Shown here in pieces: positions 53,893 through 63,976 of a stretch of DNA of 64,000 nucleotides. Below the pieces are notes generated by a model. The model did no database searches, was not told the DNA's origin, and saw nothing but the letters and a program-made list of their open reading frames with translations. The translations under genes and the position numbers were made by a program. Numbering within the stretch: the first letter of the stretch is position 1; the number at the start of each line of letters is the position of its first letter. The DNA comes from Cliona cf. orientalis (Eukaryota > Porifera > Demospongiae > Clionaida > Clionaidae): NCBI GenBank assembly GCA_963930775.1, contig OZ005689.1, forward strand, positions 31,804,235 through 31,868,234. The letters run 5' to 3'.

Positions 53893-54970
53893 TGAAATGT
53901 CCTATGATTGCCATTGAGAACGATAATTGTGACTTACCACTTACAAAAGAGTATGTTTTATCAGATTTGGGTAGTGGTGAGAAAGTGCATAACAATCTAG
54001 GTCAGTATATCCCCCCAACTCTACCAGGAACAAAGAAGTATTGGGCCAAAAAATATTTGGATTTAGCTGCATTTTGTGAAAGATGTGGTGTGCCAGATTT
54101 TTTTGTTACATTAACGGTAAATGACAATTGGCCAGAACTGAAGAAGTTCCTTAATGGTGTAGCTCCACATTTTCGACCTGTGGAAACCACAGTCCTTTTC
54201 ATGCATGCATGCAAATGCATGCAACGGTATAGGGCTTTGAAACCTCTGCTATGGGGCAATAAAGTGTATTTGGACATGTTACTGATCACTGGCAGAGTAT
54301 AGAGTTCCATAATAGGGGGGCTCTTCACATCCATATGCTTTTGTGGGTGGATAATTCTGAATCGAAAGAAGGTAAAGTGGCGGCAGTTGTTCCTAGCGAG
54401 GTTGATGACGTCAATTTAAGAGAAATGGGTTTAAAATACCAGATTCATAGCTGTCGACCTGGCCGTTGTTTCAAGAAAGATGCCAAGCATACATTGTGCA
54501 AGTATGGTTTTCCTTATGCCTTATTGAAAGAAGATGGCCTAGATGACTCTGGCATTCGATATAATTATGCCAGATTCAAAAGTGAGGATGCCAAGGTAGT
54601 TCCGTACAATAGGGAGTTGTTGAAGGCATGGGATGGACACGTTACTCAGTTGGGTTTAGTGAGGTATTTGGTCAAGTATGTTGCTAAAATTGAGCCTACA
54701 TTCACACTGAGTGTAAAGCAAAATAAGACCGAAGTTGACAAGTACTTTACAACCAGACTAATTGGAGTACCTGAGGTAGCAACCACTTTGCTGTCGTTTC
54801 AAATTGCTGGTGGTACCAGGCAAGTTTCTTTCTTGGATACCAATTCTGTTGAAAAAAGGAGGAAGCTGAAGAGTCTAGAGGAAATCAGTGAACTAGAAAA
54901 TGGAAGTAGTAATGTGTTGTGATTCATTGAGGGAAAAATATGTGGATAGGCCAGTTGAACTAGAGGATGT
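53893..54970 (+). pseudogene. Helitron Rep (HUH nuclease) region, frameshifted
   Basis: Frame 1 reads YIPPTLPGTKKYWAKKYLDL, FCERCGVPDFFVTLTVNDNW and FRPVETTVLFMHA. After a frameshift between 54190 and 54330 the second frame reads GALHIHMLLW (HxH metal-binding motif), IHSCRPGRCFKKD, CKYGFPYAL and LVRYLVKYVAK (catalytic-tyrosine region), then FQIAGGTRQVSFLDTN. Order and motifs are those of animal Helitron Rep. It ends where the LINE fragment starts, so no helicase follows. Confidence 0.82.
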
Positions 54971-54989
54971 GAAGTATCTTGATTATTTA

Positions 54990-55790
54990 GCAAAATGAAA
55001 TGTTTAGCAACTATAGCAGCATTCCCCAAAGTAGACGTCTGCAAGTATACACTGTCAACTCACTTACAAAATGGATAGGTGATCACAACTTGTCGCTCAA
55101 TGTTCGTAAATGCAAGTCACTGCTTGTGTCAAGAAAACATACTCTCTTGAGTGGTCAATCTGTTCAAATTGGCGATGAGCCCTTAGAGAAGGTTCAGTCA
55201 TACAAATACCTAGGAGTGGTAATTAATTCTAACTTAACATGGAGTGATCACATTTCCAGACTTTGCTCAAAAGCCAAGCAGTAACTCGGTCTACTCTACC
55301 GCCAGTTTTACAAAGATTGTAATACCTCTACACTCCGAGCCCTTTACATCACACAGGTGCGCCCCCATCTAGAGTATGCGATTCCTGTCTGGGACCCTTA
55401 CTTGTCCAAAGACATTGAGGCCACTGAATCTGTACAGACGTTTGCATCCAAAGTTTGCACCAAGCAATGGCATGGCACGAGCTACCAGGACAGACTCAAA
55501 GCATTGAATATTGGAACCCTACAATCCAGGCGACAACATCAGAAACTCTGCTACCTATATAGGATTATTAATGGGCAGTCTTTTTTTGTTAACCCACCAC
55601 TTTTCATCTGTTTATAACACCCGGTCCCATGAACTCACATTAAATAATATTATACCATTCACTCAATCTGCAAGTTCATTTCACTCCTTTTTTGTGACAC
55701 AGCTAGACTGTGGAACCATTTACCATATGAAATTGTTTCTATCCCAACATTATAAGAGAGCTGTAAGTATTTATTAAACTCTTAACTGCA
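54990..55790 (+). pseudogene. LINE reverse transcriptase, C-terminal fragment (Jockey/CR1-like)
   Basis: Frames read LTKWIGDHNLSLNVRKCKSL, YKYLGVVINSNLTWSDHISR, a TAA, then LYRQFYKDCNTSTLRALYIT, VRPHLEYAIPVWDPYLSKDI and DRLKALNIGTLQSRRQHQKL. These are post-catalytic RT motifs of non-LTR retrotransposons. It is 5'-truncated at the Helitron junction, the usual fate of LINE insertions. No poly-A tail is visible. Confidence 0.85.
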
Positions 55791-55933
55791 TGTCTTTACC
55801 ATTGTATCAGGAATTATTTTTCTCCTTCAACCTTATCTAATACATTATGGGTGCTCACTTGTATAAGCCAGAAATTTGTGCTACTTGTGCATCGTATGAC
55901 ATCTTGTATGGACATAAAATTTTATATACATTA

Positions 55934-56306
55934 CACACTAAGTAGAAAAAAAACAATATTTTAAATAATTAATTCAGGGGGGAATTGGGAGCACTTGAGG
56001 ACATAATTTTTGCACGGGCACGCAGAATGGATTAAATCTAGAGATTTGACCTTTAGGAATTTTGATTCACGCCTTAGAATTAAAGTTACAGCCACTTAAA
56101 ATTTTCCCATATGTTTGTATAGGGAAGCCATACGTTTGCAATGTTTTCCGCCCACGCGCTACGTGAAAAACGGGGAATACCCGTGGTGTGTGTTATTTAG
56201 AAACTTTCTCAAACTTGGAGTATAGGTTGTTTGCTTTGTATGGCTCTACTGTGCATCCTAGGTGTATAATGGGGTTTTCTGGACAATTTTTTTTCTGCTT
56301 AGTGTG
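55934..56306. mobile_element. TIR element with CACACTAAGTAG ends, copy 1
   Basis: Begins CACACTAAGTAGAAAAAAAA and ends TTTTTTTTCTGCTTAGTGTG. The adjacent copy 2 shares its internal order (gggcacgcagaatgg, gattcacgcc, tagaattaaagtta, tgtatggctctact). No coding sequence. Confidence 0.75.
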
Positions 56307-56321
56307 CACGCTAGCTTGTTA

Positions 56322-56671
56322 CACACTAAGTAGAAAAAAAAAGATTTTAATTATTGGGACCGTAAGTTTTATATGGGCACGCAGAATGGCTCAAATTACG
56401 AACTTTGATCGAGAGACTTTTTTGATTCACGCCCTAGAATTAAAGTTATGGCTCTTGGAAGTTTGTATAGGAAGCCATTCACTTGCAATGTCTGGCAAAA
56501 AATTTTTACGGGCAAACGGGATAAATTTTACAGGCGTGCGGGGTACGTTAACGACCCTTTACCGAACATTGTGCATATTGCTGTTTGGGTGCCTGCTTGC
56601 ATTGTATGGCTCTACTCTGCATCCAGCTCGACTGTGTGGTGGTTTTCGGACCATTTTTTCTGCTTAGTGTG
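56322..56671. mobile_element. TIR element with CACACTAAGTAG ends, copy 2
   Basis: Begins CACACTAAGTAGAAAAAAAA and ends CATTTTTTCTGCTTAGTGTG, 15 bp beyond copy 1 and in the same orientation. Whether the pair arose by tandem duplication or repeated insertion is unclear; no clear TSD is visible. Confidence 0.75.
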
Positions 56672-56747
56672 TGGTCCCCTTGAAAAAAAAAAAAAATTAG
56701 CACCAACTAAAATTTCCCACTATACGGTAATCCAATTACTGATAATT

Positions 56748-57411
56748 GTGACCGGATTTGGGAAAACCCTCTGTATGGGATTTTTTCAGAAAATTGAGTT
56801 TGATGCATGGTTGATAAGCTCTACCATAGAGCTAACCCGCGTTCAATTCTTAGGCCGATCGTGTGCTTGGTTGTGGAGATACAGCGCTTTGTTTGCGATC
56901 GCGCCACACCCCCAATAATCGAGAAATTACGGTCTAAAGGCGTTGCTATGCACGCGTATGGCGTTTCCGCATACTACGCGTGACCCGGAAATCAATTAAA
57001 TGGACCTGGGCGGAGCCGTTCGAAATGAACGTAAAGATCGAGCAAGAGTTGAATTTCGTTGTTGGCAACGACAGCCGATTGTTCTTAGATGCCCAAAAAG
57101 CTAAAAAGGTGAGCGAACATACAGTAGATCGATGAATCTAGCTGTATCTAGGTAGAGAATTCTAACTATCGCCCATAGCAACGGGCTCCGTGTACGGTGG
57201 CTGTGCCGACTAGGTGGGTCAAAATGAAGCCTTATTTCGCCTTCGTATAGCACGACTAGCCTCCGTAGAAGACGGCAACAGTTAGAAGGGTTGTTCGACA
57301 TGTATATGACAAAATCTGGACTTTGACAAATTTCGACCTGAGCTACTAAAAACGCGCATTGCGCGAATCGCACGCGGATCCCATACGGAGGATTTTCCCA
57401 AATCCGGTCAC
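56748..57411 (+). mobile_element. 0.66-kb MITE family, copy E, complete, TSD AATT
   Basis: GTGACCGGATTTGGGAAAAC at both ends; AATT at 56744-56747 and 57412-57415. The conserved 28-codon segment is at 57025-57108, followed by GTGAGC. Confidence 0.94.
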
Positions 57412-58660
57412 AATTAAGGGGCAACAGAAAGATACACTGGGAGTGCAGGTACAGTTACCTTAATAACAATATGTGCTCGCCCCCATAATTAACATTAATA
57501 ATACAAATTGCGGGAGCCTAAGAATAATTAATGAGTGCATGTGTGCGGCCTGGGACCCTGTATACCCACCAAATCAACCACTTTCCAAATGGTCAGTGAC
57601 TTGTTGCATGGTGTAGATACGTAATGACATGGTTAATTGCTCGTTATTACATGTACAATAGTACTGCAGTCGACCACGCCCATCGTTTGACCTTTCGAAC
57701 TCTTGTATCTTGGAGTGGTAGCTGCCTCGCTTAGCAGCTATCATGCTATGTGTCTGAACGAGCTTAAAATAGTAAGTATAGAAACTTATCCTTAGTGTTT
57801 TATATCATTTTAGTTACAAACTTTATTATAGTTTGTCATGCAGCTTCAGCTTGTCAGGCCAAGCTATTGTATATCCATGGACAGTGGGCCCACTCACTGA
57901 GCCCACCATGGGAAGACAAAGGGGGGGCTCGAGCCCTCTGAGCCCTATGCTGGCTACGCCCCTGATGCTAGCTTGCTAAGCGCGGGTATCGTCATGGTGA
58001 TCGACCGTGACTTGTAGATTATAATAGATTATATCCCTTTTATATACTTTTCTAGAACAATTATTCTTAATATCGCACTGCTAAGTGTGCGATATTAACC
58101 CCCTTAGGGTGTACAGTGCGATATTAATTCCTTTAGGGTGTACTAGTACTGTATACTTGATAATGAGGTAACAGTTAGGAATATAGGTGTAGGGAGGGAA
58201 TAGGTGACCAAGAATGCAGCCAGCTGGCTGTGTGCATACACACCAACAGACCACACTGGTTTACACAGGTACGGGAAGCATACGCGCACTAATTGATAGG
58301 ATACAATTTAGCAATCATTCAATTGATACTTGCCACGTGCAAGAATTAGCTAGCTAGTTGGTACAGTGAATGGCGCTTCTCTCAATCGAGAAGCTAAAAG
58401 GATGCCACTATTGTTGACCGAACTGACGCTGGACTATTATTGGCTAGTTGTACAGATAGATAGCTATTCAAACACTCGTAGCTAGCTAGCTAGGCTACTC
58501 ACAGTCAACACTGCGGCTAACCTCACTCAGTCAGCGATTTCGAGTTGGATGAATTGGATGGTTCTTTGTCTTGTCACTATCAAAGTTGAATTTGTTTCTA
58601 TGGAGCGGCCTGTTTCCATGGAGAAGAGCCATTGACAACACTGCGGGGGCCACTGTTTAC
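57412..58660. other. No gene; small repeats
   Basis: Holds one end of a hAT-like MITE at about 57917-57963 (ending ggctacgcccctg) and the tandem hairpin repeat described next. No coding signal. Confidence 0.5.
58067..58144. repeat. Inverted/tandem repeat of TTAATATCGCAC
   Basis: TTAATATCGCAC (58067-58078) faces its exact complement GTGCGATATTAA (58087-58098) over 8 bp. The 29-bp unit starting at the second arm repeats at 58116-58144 (gtgcgatattaa..., ttagggtgtac). Confidence 0.9.
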
Positions 58661-58677
58661 TTCCTCGGGATATAAAT

Positions 58678-58798
58678 TAGTTATATCACGTGCACTCGGG
58701 ATCTATGGCGACATATTGCACTCAGCCCTCGGGCGCAAAGCGCCCTCGGGCTTCGGTGCAATATATCGCATAGATCCCTCGTGCCCGTGATATAACTA
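58678..58798. repeat. ~120-bp near-palindromic hairpin
   Basis: Left arm TAGTTATATCACG..., GGGATCTATG, CATATTGCAC, GCCCTCGGGCGC. The right arm is its reverse complement with few mismatches and a loop of about 3 bp. This is the largest near-perfect hairpin in the window. Confidence 0.92.
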
Positions 58799-58939
58799 TT
58801 ACTTGATAACACTGTAGGTCCGTTCACGTAGCTACCTAAAACTGAATGCCATTCTTTCGAGCGGTACACACACTGAACAAGCTCGGATCATGTCTATAAA
58901 TGGATGGGCAAAGGACTATACTTTCAGAATATCCCAACA

Positions 58940-59035
58940 AAAAAAATCGAAAAAATAACGTTGAGTCGAGTATCGAACCCCCTACTGCAAAATCATGTTT
59001 TAGTGCGAGTGGTCGGTTTTTCCATAGCGGGTGAC
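58940..59035 (-). other. tRNA-like or SINE-like remnant (low confidence)
   Basis: The minus strand contains GGGGGTTCGATACTC, resembling a polymerase III B box, preceded by CACTCGCACTAAAACATG, which could be an anticodon-arm-like segment. No full cloverleaf can be drawn. Confidence 0.2.
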
Positions 59036-59131
59036 ATAATATAGCAGCTAGCTTGGCAGACCTTATGATAAACTTTTTGTATGGCCAGTCAAAATATCGG
59101 ATCAAAATGAAATTTGACTGCATTAAAATTT

Positions 59132-59766
59132 GTGACCGGATTTGGGAAAACCCTCCGTAAGGGATCTGCGCGCGATTCGCGTTCTTAGTAGCTCAGGTCA
59201 AAATTTGTCAAAGTCCAAATTTTGTCATATACATGTGGAACAACCCTTCTACGGAGGCTAGTCGTGCTATACGATGGCGAAATAAGCCTTCATTTTGACC
59301 CACCTGGTTGGCACAGTCGCTGTACACGGAGCTGTTGCTATGGGTGCTAATTAGAATTCTCTACCTAGATACAGCTAGATTTATCAAACTACTGTACGTT
59401 CGCTCACCTTTTTTTTGCTTCTTGGGCATCTAAGAACAATCAGCTGTCGTCAACAACGAAATTCAACTCTTGCTCGATCTTTACGTTCATTTCGAACGGC
59501 TCCGCCCAGGTCCATTTGATTGATTTCCAGGTCACGCGTAGTATGCGGAAACGCCATACGTGTGCATAGCAACGCCTTTAGACCGTAATTTCTCGATTAT
59601 TGGGAGTGTGGCGCGATTGCAAACAAAGTGCTGTATCTCCACAATGAAGCGCGCAATCGGCCCAAAACTTGAACGCGGGTTAGCTCTATGGTAGAGCTTA
59701 TCAACCATGCATCAAACTCGATTTTCAGAAAAATTCGTTGCGGAGGGTTTTCCCAAATCCAGTCAC
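59132..59766 (-). mobile_element. 0.66-kb MITE family, copy F, complete, inverted, TSD ATTT
   Basis: Orientation is opposite to copies B, C and E. Left GTGACCGGATTTGGGAAAAC, right (reverse complement) GTGACTGGATTTGGGAAAAC. ATTT at 59128-59131 and 59767-59770. In the conserved segment (59490-59408) an A-run expansion breaks the frame before the donor-like GTGAGC. Confidence 0.93.
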
Positions 59767-59770
59767 ATTT

Positions 59771-60398
59771 TACACCAAATGCCGTACACCAATATACAAT
59801 AATTCTTTTTCATTATTAATGGGTATGTTGTGCAATATTACAGTATATTATGTAGCTCAGATGTACAGCTGCTGAGTAAATGTGGTCAATATAGTTGGGT
59901 GCTAGGCCCACCCTAAGCCAGCCTCCAAAACCCTAGTTGACACAGTGACAGCTACTACGGCGCAGCCTAAGCCAGTAAACAGGATGCTTATCAGACATTA
60001 GTGCTTGAACTGCCCTATTGAATGCTGCATTGATTGAATGGAATGCACTGGAGGATTAAACAGTCAGCCATAATGCATAAAGTAGCAAGCTTTTTCAACA
60101 GATTCATTATGCTCATAAGGAGTTGCTTAGATGTCAAGATCTAGTATATTCACGAGGACAAAGATAGAGACAGAAGATGGCAGACAAAACCGACTGATTT
60201 ACCTCTTTCTGTGGATGCATACATGTATGTACATGGGGTAACAAATTCCAGGAGCTACTACATGTACATGTACATATAGGAGGTAATGTACAAGCTGAGG
60301 CCTATACACTGAGAAAATTATATTAGAGGGCCTGATATGGTGTCCAGAGGATGTTTCAACCTAGGAGATTGCTACCCTTGGATACGATCAAGTTTGTC
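59771..60398. other. No gene recognised
   Basis: AT-rich sequence without coding signal or clear repeats. Confidence 0.5.
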
Positions 60399-60403
60399 TA
60401 AAG

Positions 60404-60721
60404 CAGTGCCGGATTTAGGGGGGTTTCGGAGGTTTCAACAGAACCCCCCTTTAGGCTGCACCTAGTTGTAAAAAGTACTGATAGGCTAACTGGAACCCCC
60501 CTCTCTGGCTACAGAACTAAGAAAACTGCTGCTATGGCTCACCTTAGCATGCTTTAGTAGAAAATTGGTTCAAAATCCATCGATTGGACTAGTAGGGGCT
60601 GGTTGTTCTGAAAACGATCGAAAATGGGCGTGGTTTTAGCCTAAAGTGGGTGTGGCTTCTATAATTTCGCGCGCAAGAATAGAACAGAACCCCCTTTCAA
60701 CAAATCCTAGATCCGCCACTG
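60404..60721. mobile_element. hAT-like MITE, 5-bp TSD TAAAG
   Basis: Ends CAGTGCCGGATTTAGG and (reverse complement) CAGTGGCGGATCTAGG; TAAAG at 60399-60403 and 60722-60726. Non-coding. Confidence 0.88.
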
Positions 60722-60847
60722 TAAAGTGTCCCATTTCATTTAGGTCAGTCCTGGAAATACTGCCATAGACATTCTTTAAAGTCATTAAACGGGATATGCT
60801 CATTGAATGGTATAGTCAATTACATAACTCCACTCCTATTGCTAATT

Positions 60848-60912
60848 GTGACAGGTTATGAGAAAAGGGACCACTGCACATTTCCGAATTTTCATTTAAA
60901 CCGCTTAATATC
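60848..60912 (+). mobile_element. Solitary lineage-B type terminus
   Basis: aatt|GTGACAGGTTATGAGAAAAG followed by GGACCACTGC matches the left end of the 1.3 kb element at 3424. No matching right end was found downstream; the sequence passes into the hAT element. Confidence 0.6.
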
Positions 60913-61207
60913 ATAGGTGCCAACTGTCGCAGAACGTCCGGGACAGTTCCGGAATTGGAGCCTTTGTCCCGCGTCCCGCACGGAACTTGCTCTTTAGCTT
61001 AAATGTCCCGGAAAATTTTGCTACAAGCTAATTAATAATTATAGCTTACCGACTGCACTGGTAAAATTAATGGTAGATCAATTTTCAGTCGCTACTAAAT
61101 CGCTAAGTCTTGGATTGGCAATGGTTGTCGATTATGAATGCCAAACGGATCACGTAGCTGTCTTGTGGGTGGAATTAACCATTAATGATGCTAAGGTCAC
61201 GTACTCG

Positions 61208-63000
61208 AGTTGATAACATTATGGCTGAAAGTTCTATGACTCCCCCAAGACCAAAGAAGGCCAAAAGGCAATGTCACTTCGCGGAAATTTGGTCCAAGGA
61301 GTATCCTGAATTGTAAAGAGCAGGAAAGGTAACTATTGAATTTTCAGTATACCGTAAATCTGGAAATTTTCGTTGTAAAAATATTTTCGTAGTTGATGGT
61401 GGCTACGAAAATTAATCTTACAAAAATTAGCATGCACTATTAATTAATGCTAGTGTGGTAAGGGGTCGTTCCTACGAACATTTTTTTACACGAAAATTAC
61501 ATACAAAAGTTTCTTTCCACGATAATTTCCAGATCTACGGTAGCTAGTAATATATTAAACTAGATTGTAGCTTTTAAGAAAAGAATACTGCTGATCACTT
61601 TTATATTGGAGCTTGATATTATAAACTATGTAGATAGCTATAGCTACATTTTGATTCTATGCATATTTACATTGACTTAATAGTAAATTAAAAGCTTTTG
61701 TTGTTACTTGCTTATTAACAGGAGATACGTTCGCAAGGTGCAACATCTGTTTAACAGATTTCAGTATTGCTCATGGTTGTGACAACAATGTCACTACTCA
61801 CATTAACGGGAAACAGCACAAAAGAGGTGCTTCAGCAGCCTCATCATCAGTGAGTGCTATGTTTCAATCACAAATGCAGGTGTCCGAGGCTCAAATAGGA
61901 GCAGAAGCTTGCTGGAGTTTCTTTGTAGCCAAGCATAACATTTCATTTAGTGGCCATTCTGCTAAACGTTTCTCTAAAATGTTTCCTGATTCTCAAATTG
62001 CGAAGTTTGCATGTGGGCGTACGAAAATCACAGCTATAATCAAGTAAGTTTTATCTCCTCATTTCCTTAGCAAGGTCATATCAAATATGACAGCTAATCC
62101 ATTCTCCGTCATGATGGATGAATCAAACGACAAAACCTATAAATCATGCATAATTCTAGTACGGATTCTTGATTCAGAGAAGGGGGAAACACGTAACCAA
62201 TTTCTAGATATGCCAGTAGTCAACATCAGCAATGCCACTAACTTGTGTACAGCTTTAAAATCATCACTCAGCAAGCATGGCTTAGACTTCTCTAAAGCAG
62301 TGGCATTTATGTCGGATACCACGAACGTTATGAAAGGTGCTATATATATCTGGTGTCCAAAAGTTGATTAAAAGAGAGCATCCTTCCCTGTATGTAGGCT
62401 GCATTTGTCACCTGGCTAACCTTACAATCAAACCAGGCTTGGATAGTCTACCCATTGACATTTATCAACTATGTGGATATCTTCTATCACTTTTTTCATA
62501 GCAAAAGAAAGCAAGAATTTCATGACAACTGGTGCTCCCTATTTACATCTGAGCCTGGTACAATACATACTTAAACATTGTCCTACACGATGGCTTAGTC
62601 TACTTCGATGCGTCAATCGGTACCTGCAGCAGCTTGACGGGCTTATCTCTTATTTTCTCTCCTGTAATGAGCAAGATGACATGAACAGTTTATAGCATCA
62701 CACGTCTACAGAATCCACTAACCAAGCCAATTCTTTTCCTTTCCTACTTCCTCCCTGCTATGGATAAATTCAACCGTATATTCCAAAAATCAAATGAAAA
62801 CACAACATGCATGTTATTTTCTGAAACCTGTAGGCTCTTAAGGTTATATGCAGCAAACTTGCTTAAGAGTGATGTTATGTTAGCTGCAGGTGATAATCTC
62901 AAAAATTTAAGTCTGGAGAGGAGAGGGCAGCTAGGTGAGATTACAGTTAATGAGGATACACCCCTCTTAAGCAGCACTGTTGCTATAAATGATTAGAAAT
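61208..63000 (+). pseudogene. hAT transposase (ZNF862/KIAA1586-like), N-terminal two thirds
   Basis: First exon from ATG about 61220: MAESSMTPPRPKKAKRQ, HFAEIWSKEYPEL then TAA. An intron holding a MITE follows, then an exon at about 61722 with CNICLTDFSIAHGCDNNVTT (BED/zinc-finger-like) and FFVAKHNISFSGH, to a donor at 62043. After a short intron: ANPFSVMMDESNDKTYKSCI (first catalytic Asp), MSDTTNVMKG (second), VGCICHLANLTIKPG, HCPTRWLSLLRCVNRYL (CxxH and W motifs). The last part is FQKSNENTTCMLFSETCRLL. Several stops and frameshifts. Upstream ggtgccaactgtc at about 60917 looks like a hAT terminus. The dimerisation domain is absent; a similar one is at 37321. Confidence 0.85.
61352..61540. 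mobile_element. TA-flanked MITE in the hAT intron
   Basis: CCGTAAATCTGGAAATTTTCG and (reverse complement of the right end) CCGTAGATCTGGAAATTATCG; TA at 61350-61351 and 61541-61542. Confidence 0.88.
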
Positions 63001-63214
63001 TCCCACCCCCTCCTACATATTTAAAATGGAGGCAGGAATCCCTTACTAATTGTACTTGTTTACTGTCCACTTAGCTAACTGCTACAATTTCCCCCATACA
63101 TCCCTGAATCATGGTCAACTGCCTAATACACAAATCTAGAATATGATTGAGAGCACCCGATAAAATCCCTATACCCCCTACAGATCATATCTATCTCTAT
63201 TCCGAAAAAAAAAC
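63001..63214. other. No gene seen between hAT remnant and next exon
   Basis: Short AT-rich interval with a poly-A/T run at about 63204-63213. It is part of the intron following exon 2 of the minus-strand gene. Confidence 0.5.
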
Positions 63215-63847
63215 CTGTACAAAATTCTGATTTAGAACCACGAACCTCTTTTTGCAAGGCATGTAAGGGGGCGGACATGGCTCTTCCTTCTGGTCCACAT
63301 CATCATCACTGCAAATACGACAAAGTATTGAAGTGCAATACTTTTTCAATTTGTAACTGAATAATACCATAGAAATTGGTTGTTAAGCGCATGCGCTTAT
63401 AACACGCGGCAGCAAAAAAGTATGCGCTTAATTAAAAGTGCTAAAACACGGTAGGTGGGGCGTGCATAAAGAACGTGTCGAGGGTAGATAGACCTACGAT
63501 GGCCAAGAAGCGACCAGAGAGCGTAATTCTCGATGTTTTCTTCTCCAGTATACTTCTATCCTTCTTTCTGGACTCATTTAACCGATCGCTCGTCGTTCAG
63601 GTGGCATGCTGGACATATGCGCCTAACAAAGAGCGGTAAGGCTTGCACAAAACAATGCGCTTAATAAAAAGTATGCGCTTAACAGCGAGCAGCGCTTAAC
63701 AACCAGTTTCTACGGTATTATTTACCTATTTTTATCACTCAAGTCAGGACTGGGTGGTCGTTTGGTTGGGGTGAAAACACAAACGGAATCATTCTTCACT
63801 TCATCATCAGCTTCACTATCGTTAGAAATGATGATAAACTCCTCCAT
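63215..63847 (-). CDS. 5' end of an unknown acidic protein with SIM-like start (two exons)
   Basis: Exon 1 (63847-63726) starts MEEFIIISNDSEADDEV and ends with KRPPSPDLSDKN at AG|gtaaat. Exon 2 (63308-63215) starts after tatttgcag with SDDDVDQKEEPCPPPYMPCKK and reaches a donor ACAG|gttttt. The split codon AG|T joins in phase, and both exons are open in this frame only. EFIIISNDSE is a hydrophobic core followed by acidic residues, as in SUMO-interaction motifs (inference). The intron contains a TA-flanked MITE (63367-63715). The gene would continue to the left; no further exon is evident before the hAT remnant. Family unknown; with its promoter motifs it looks like a host gene. Confidence 0.6.
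63367..63715. mobile_element. TA-flanked MITE with AAGCGCATGC repeats in an intron
   Basis: Left CCATAGAAATTGGTTGTTAA, right (reverse complement) CCGTAGAAACTGGTTGTTAA, both then GCGC; TA at 63365-63366 and 63716-63717. Internal tatgcgctta repeats. Confidence 0.88.
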
Positions 63848-63954
63848 TTCTAATCAACAAAACTTGGGCCAGGTTTCGGATTAAAGATTTAAAGGATGAA
63901 AAATGGAGCTCAGCTAGAGAACACCAGAAGCAGAACACGAGGTGAATGGGTGCA

Positions 63955-63976
63955 GAGTTGCGCATGCGCCATTTAA
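63955..63976. promoter_or_regulatory. NRF-1 palindrome overlapping a YY1-like site
   Basis: TGCGCATGCGCC at 63959-63970 is an NRF-1 consensus, and GCGCCATTT overlaps it as a YY1-like core. It is about 110-130 bp upstream of the minus-strand start codon at 63847, a common arrangement in metazoan housekeeping promoters. Confidence 0.5.

Noticed and set aside
58940..59035. A functional tRNA gene
   Set aside because: Only a B-box-like GGTTCGATAC and a vague anticodon arm are present; acceptor and D arms do not pair.
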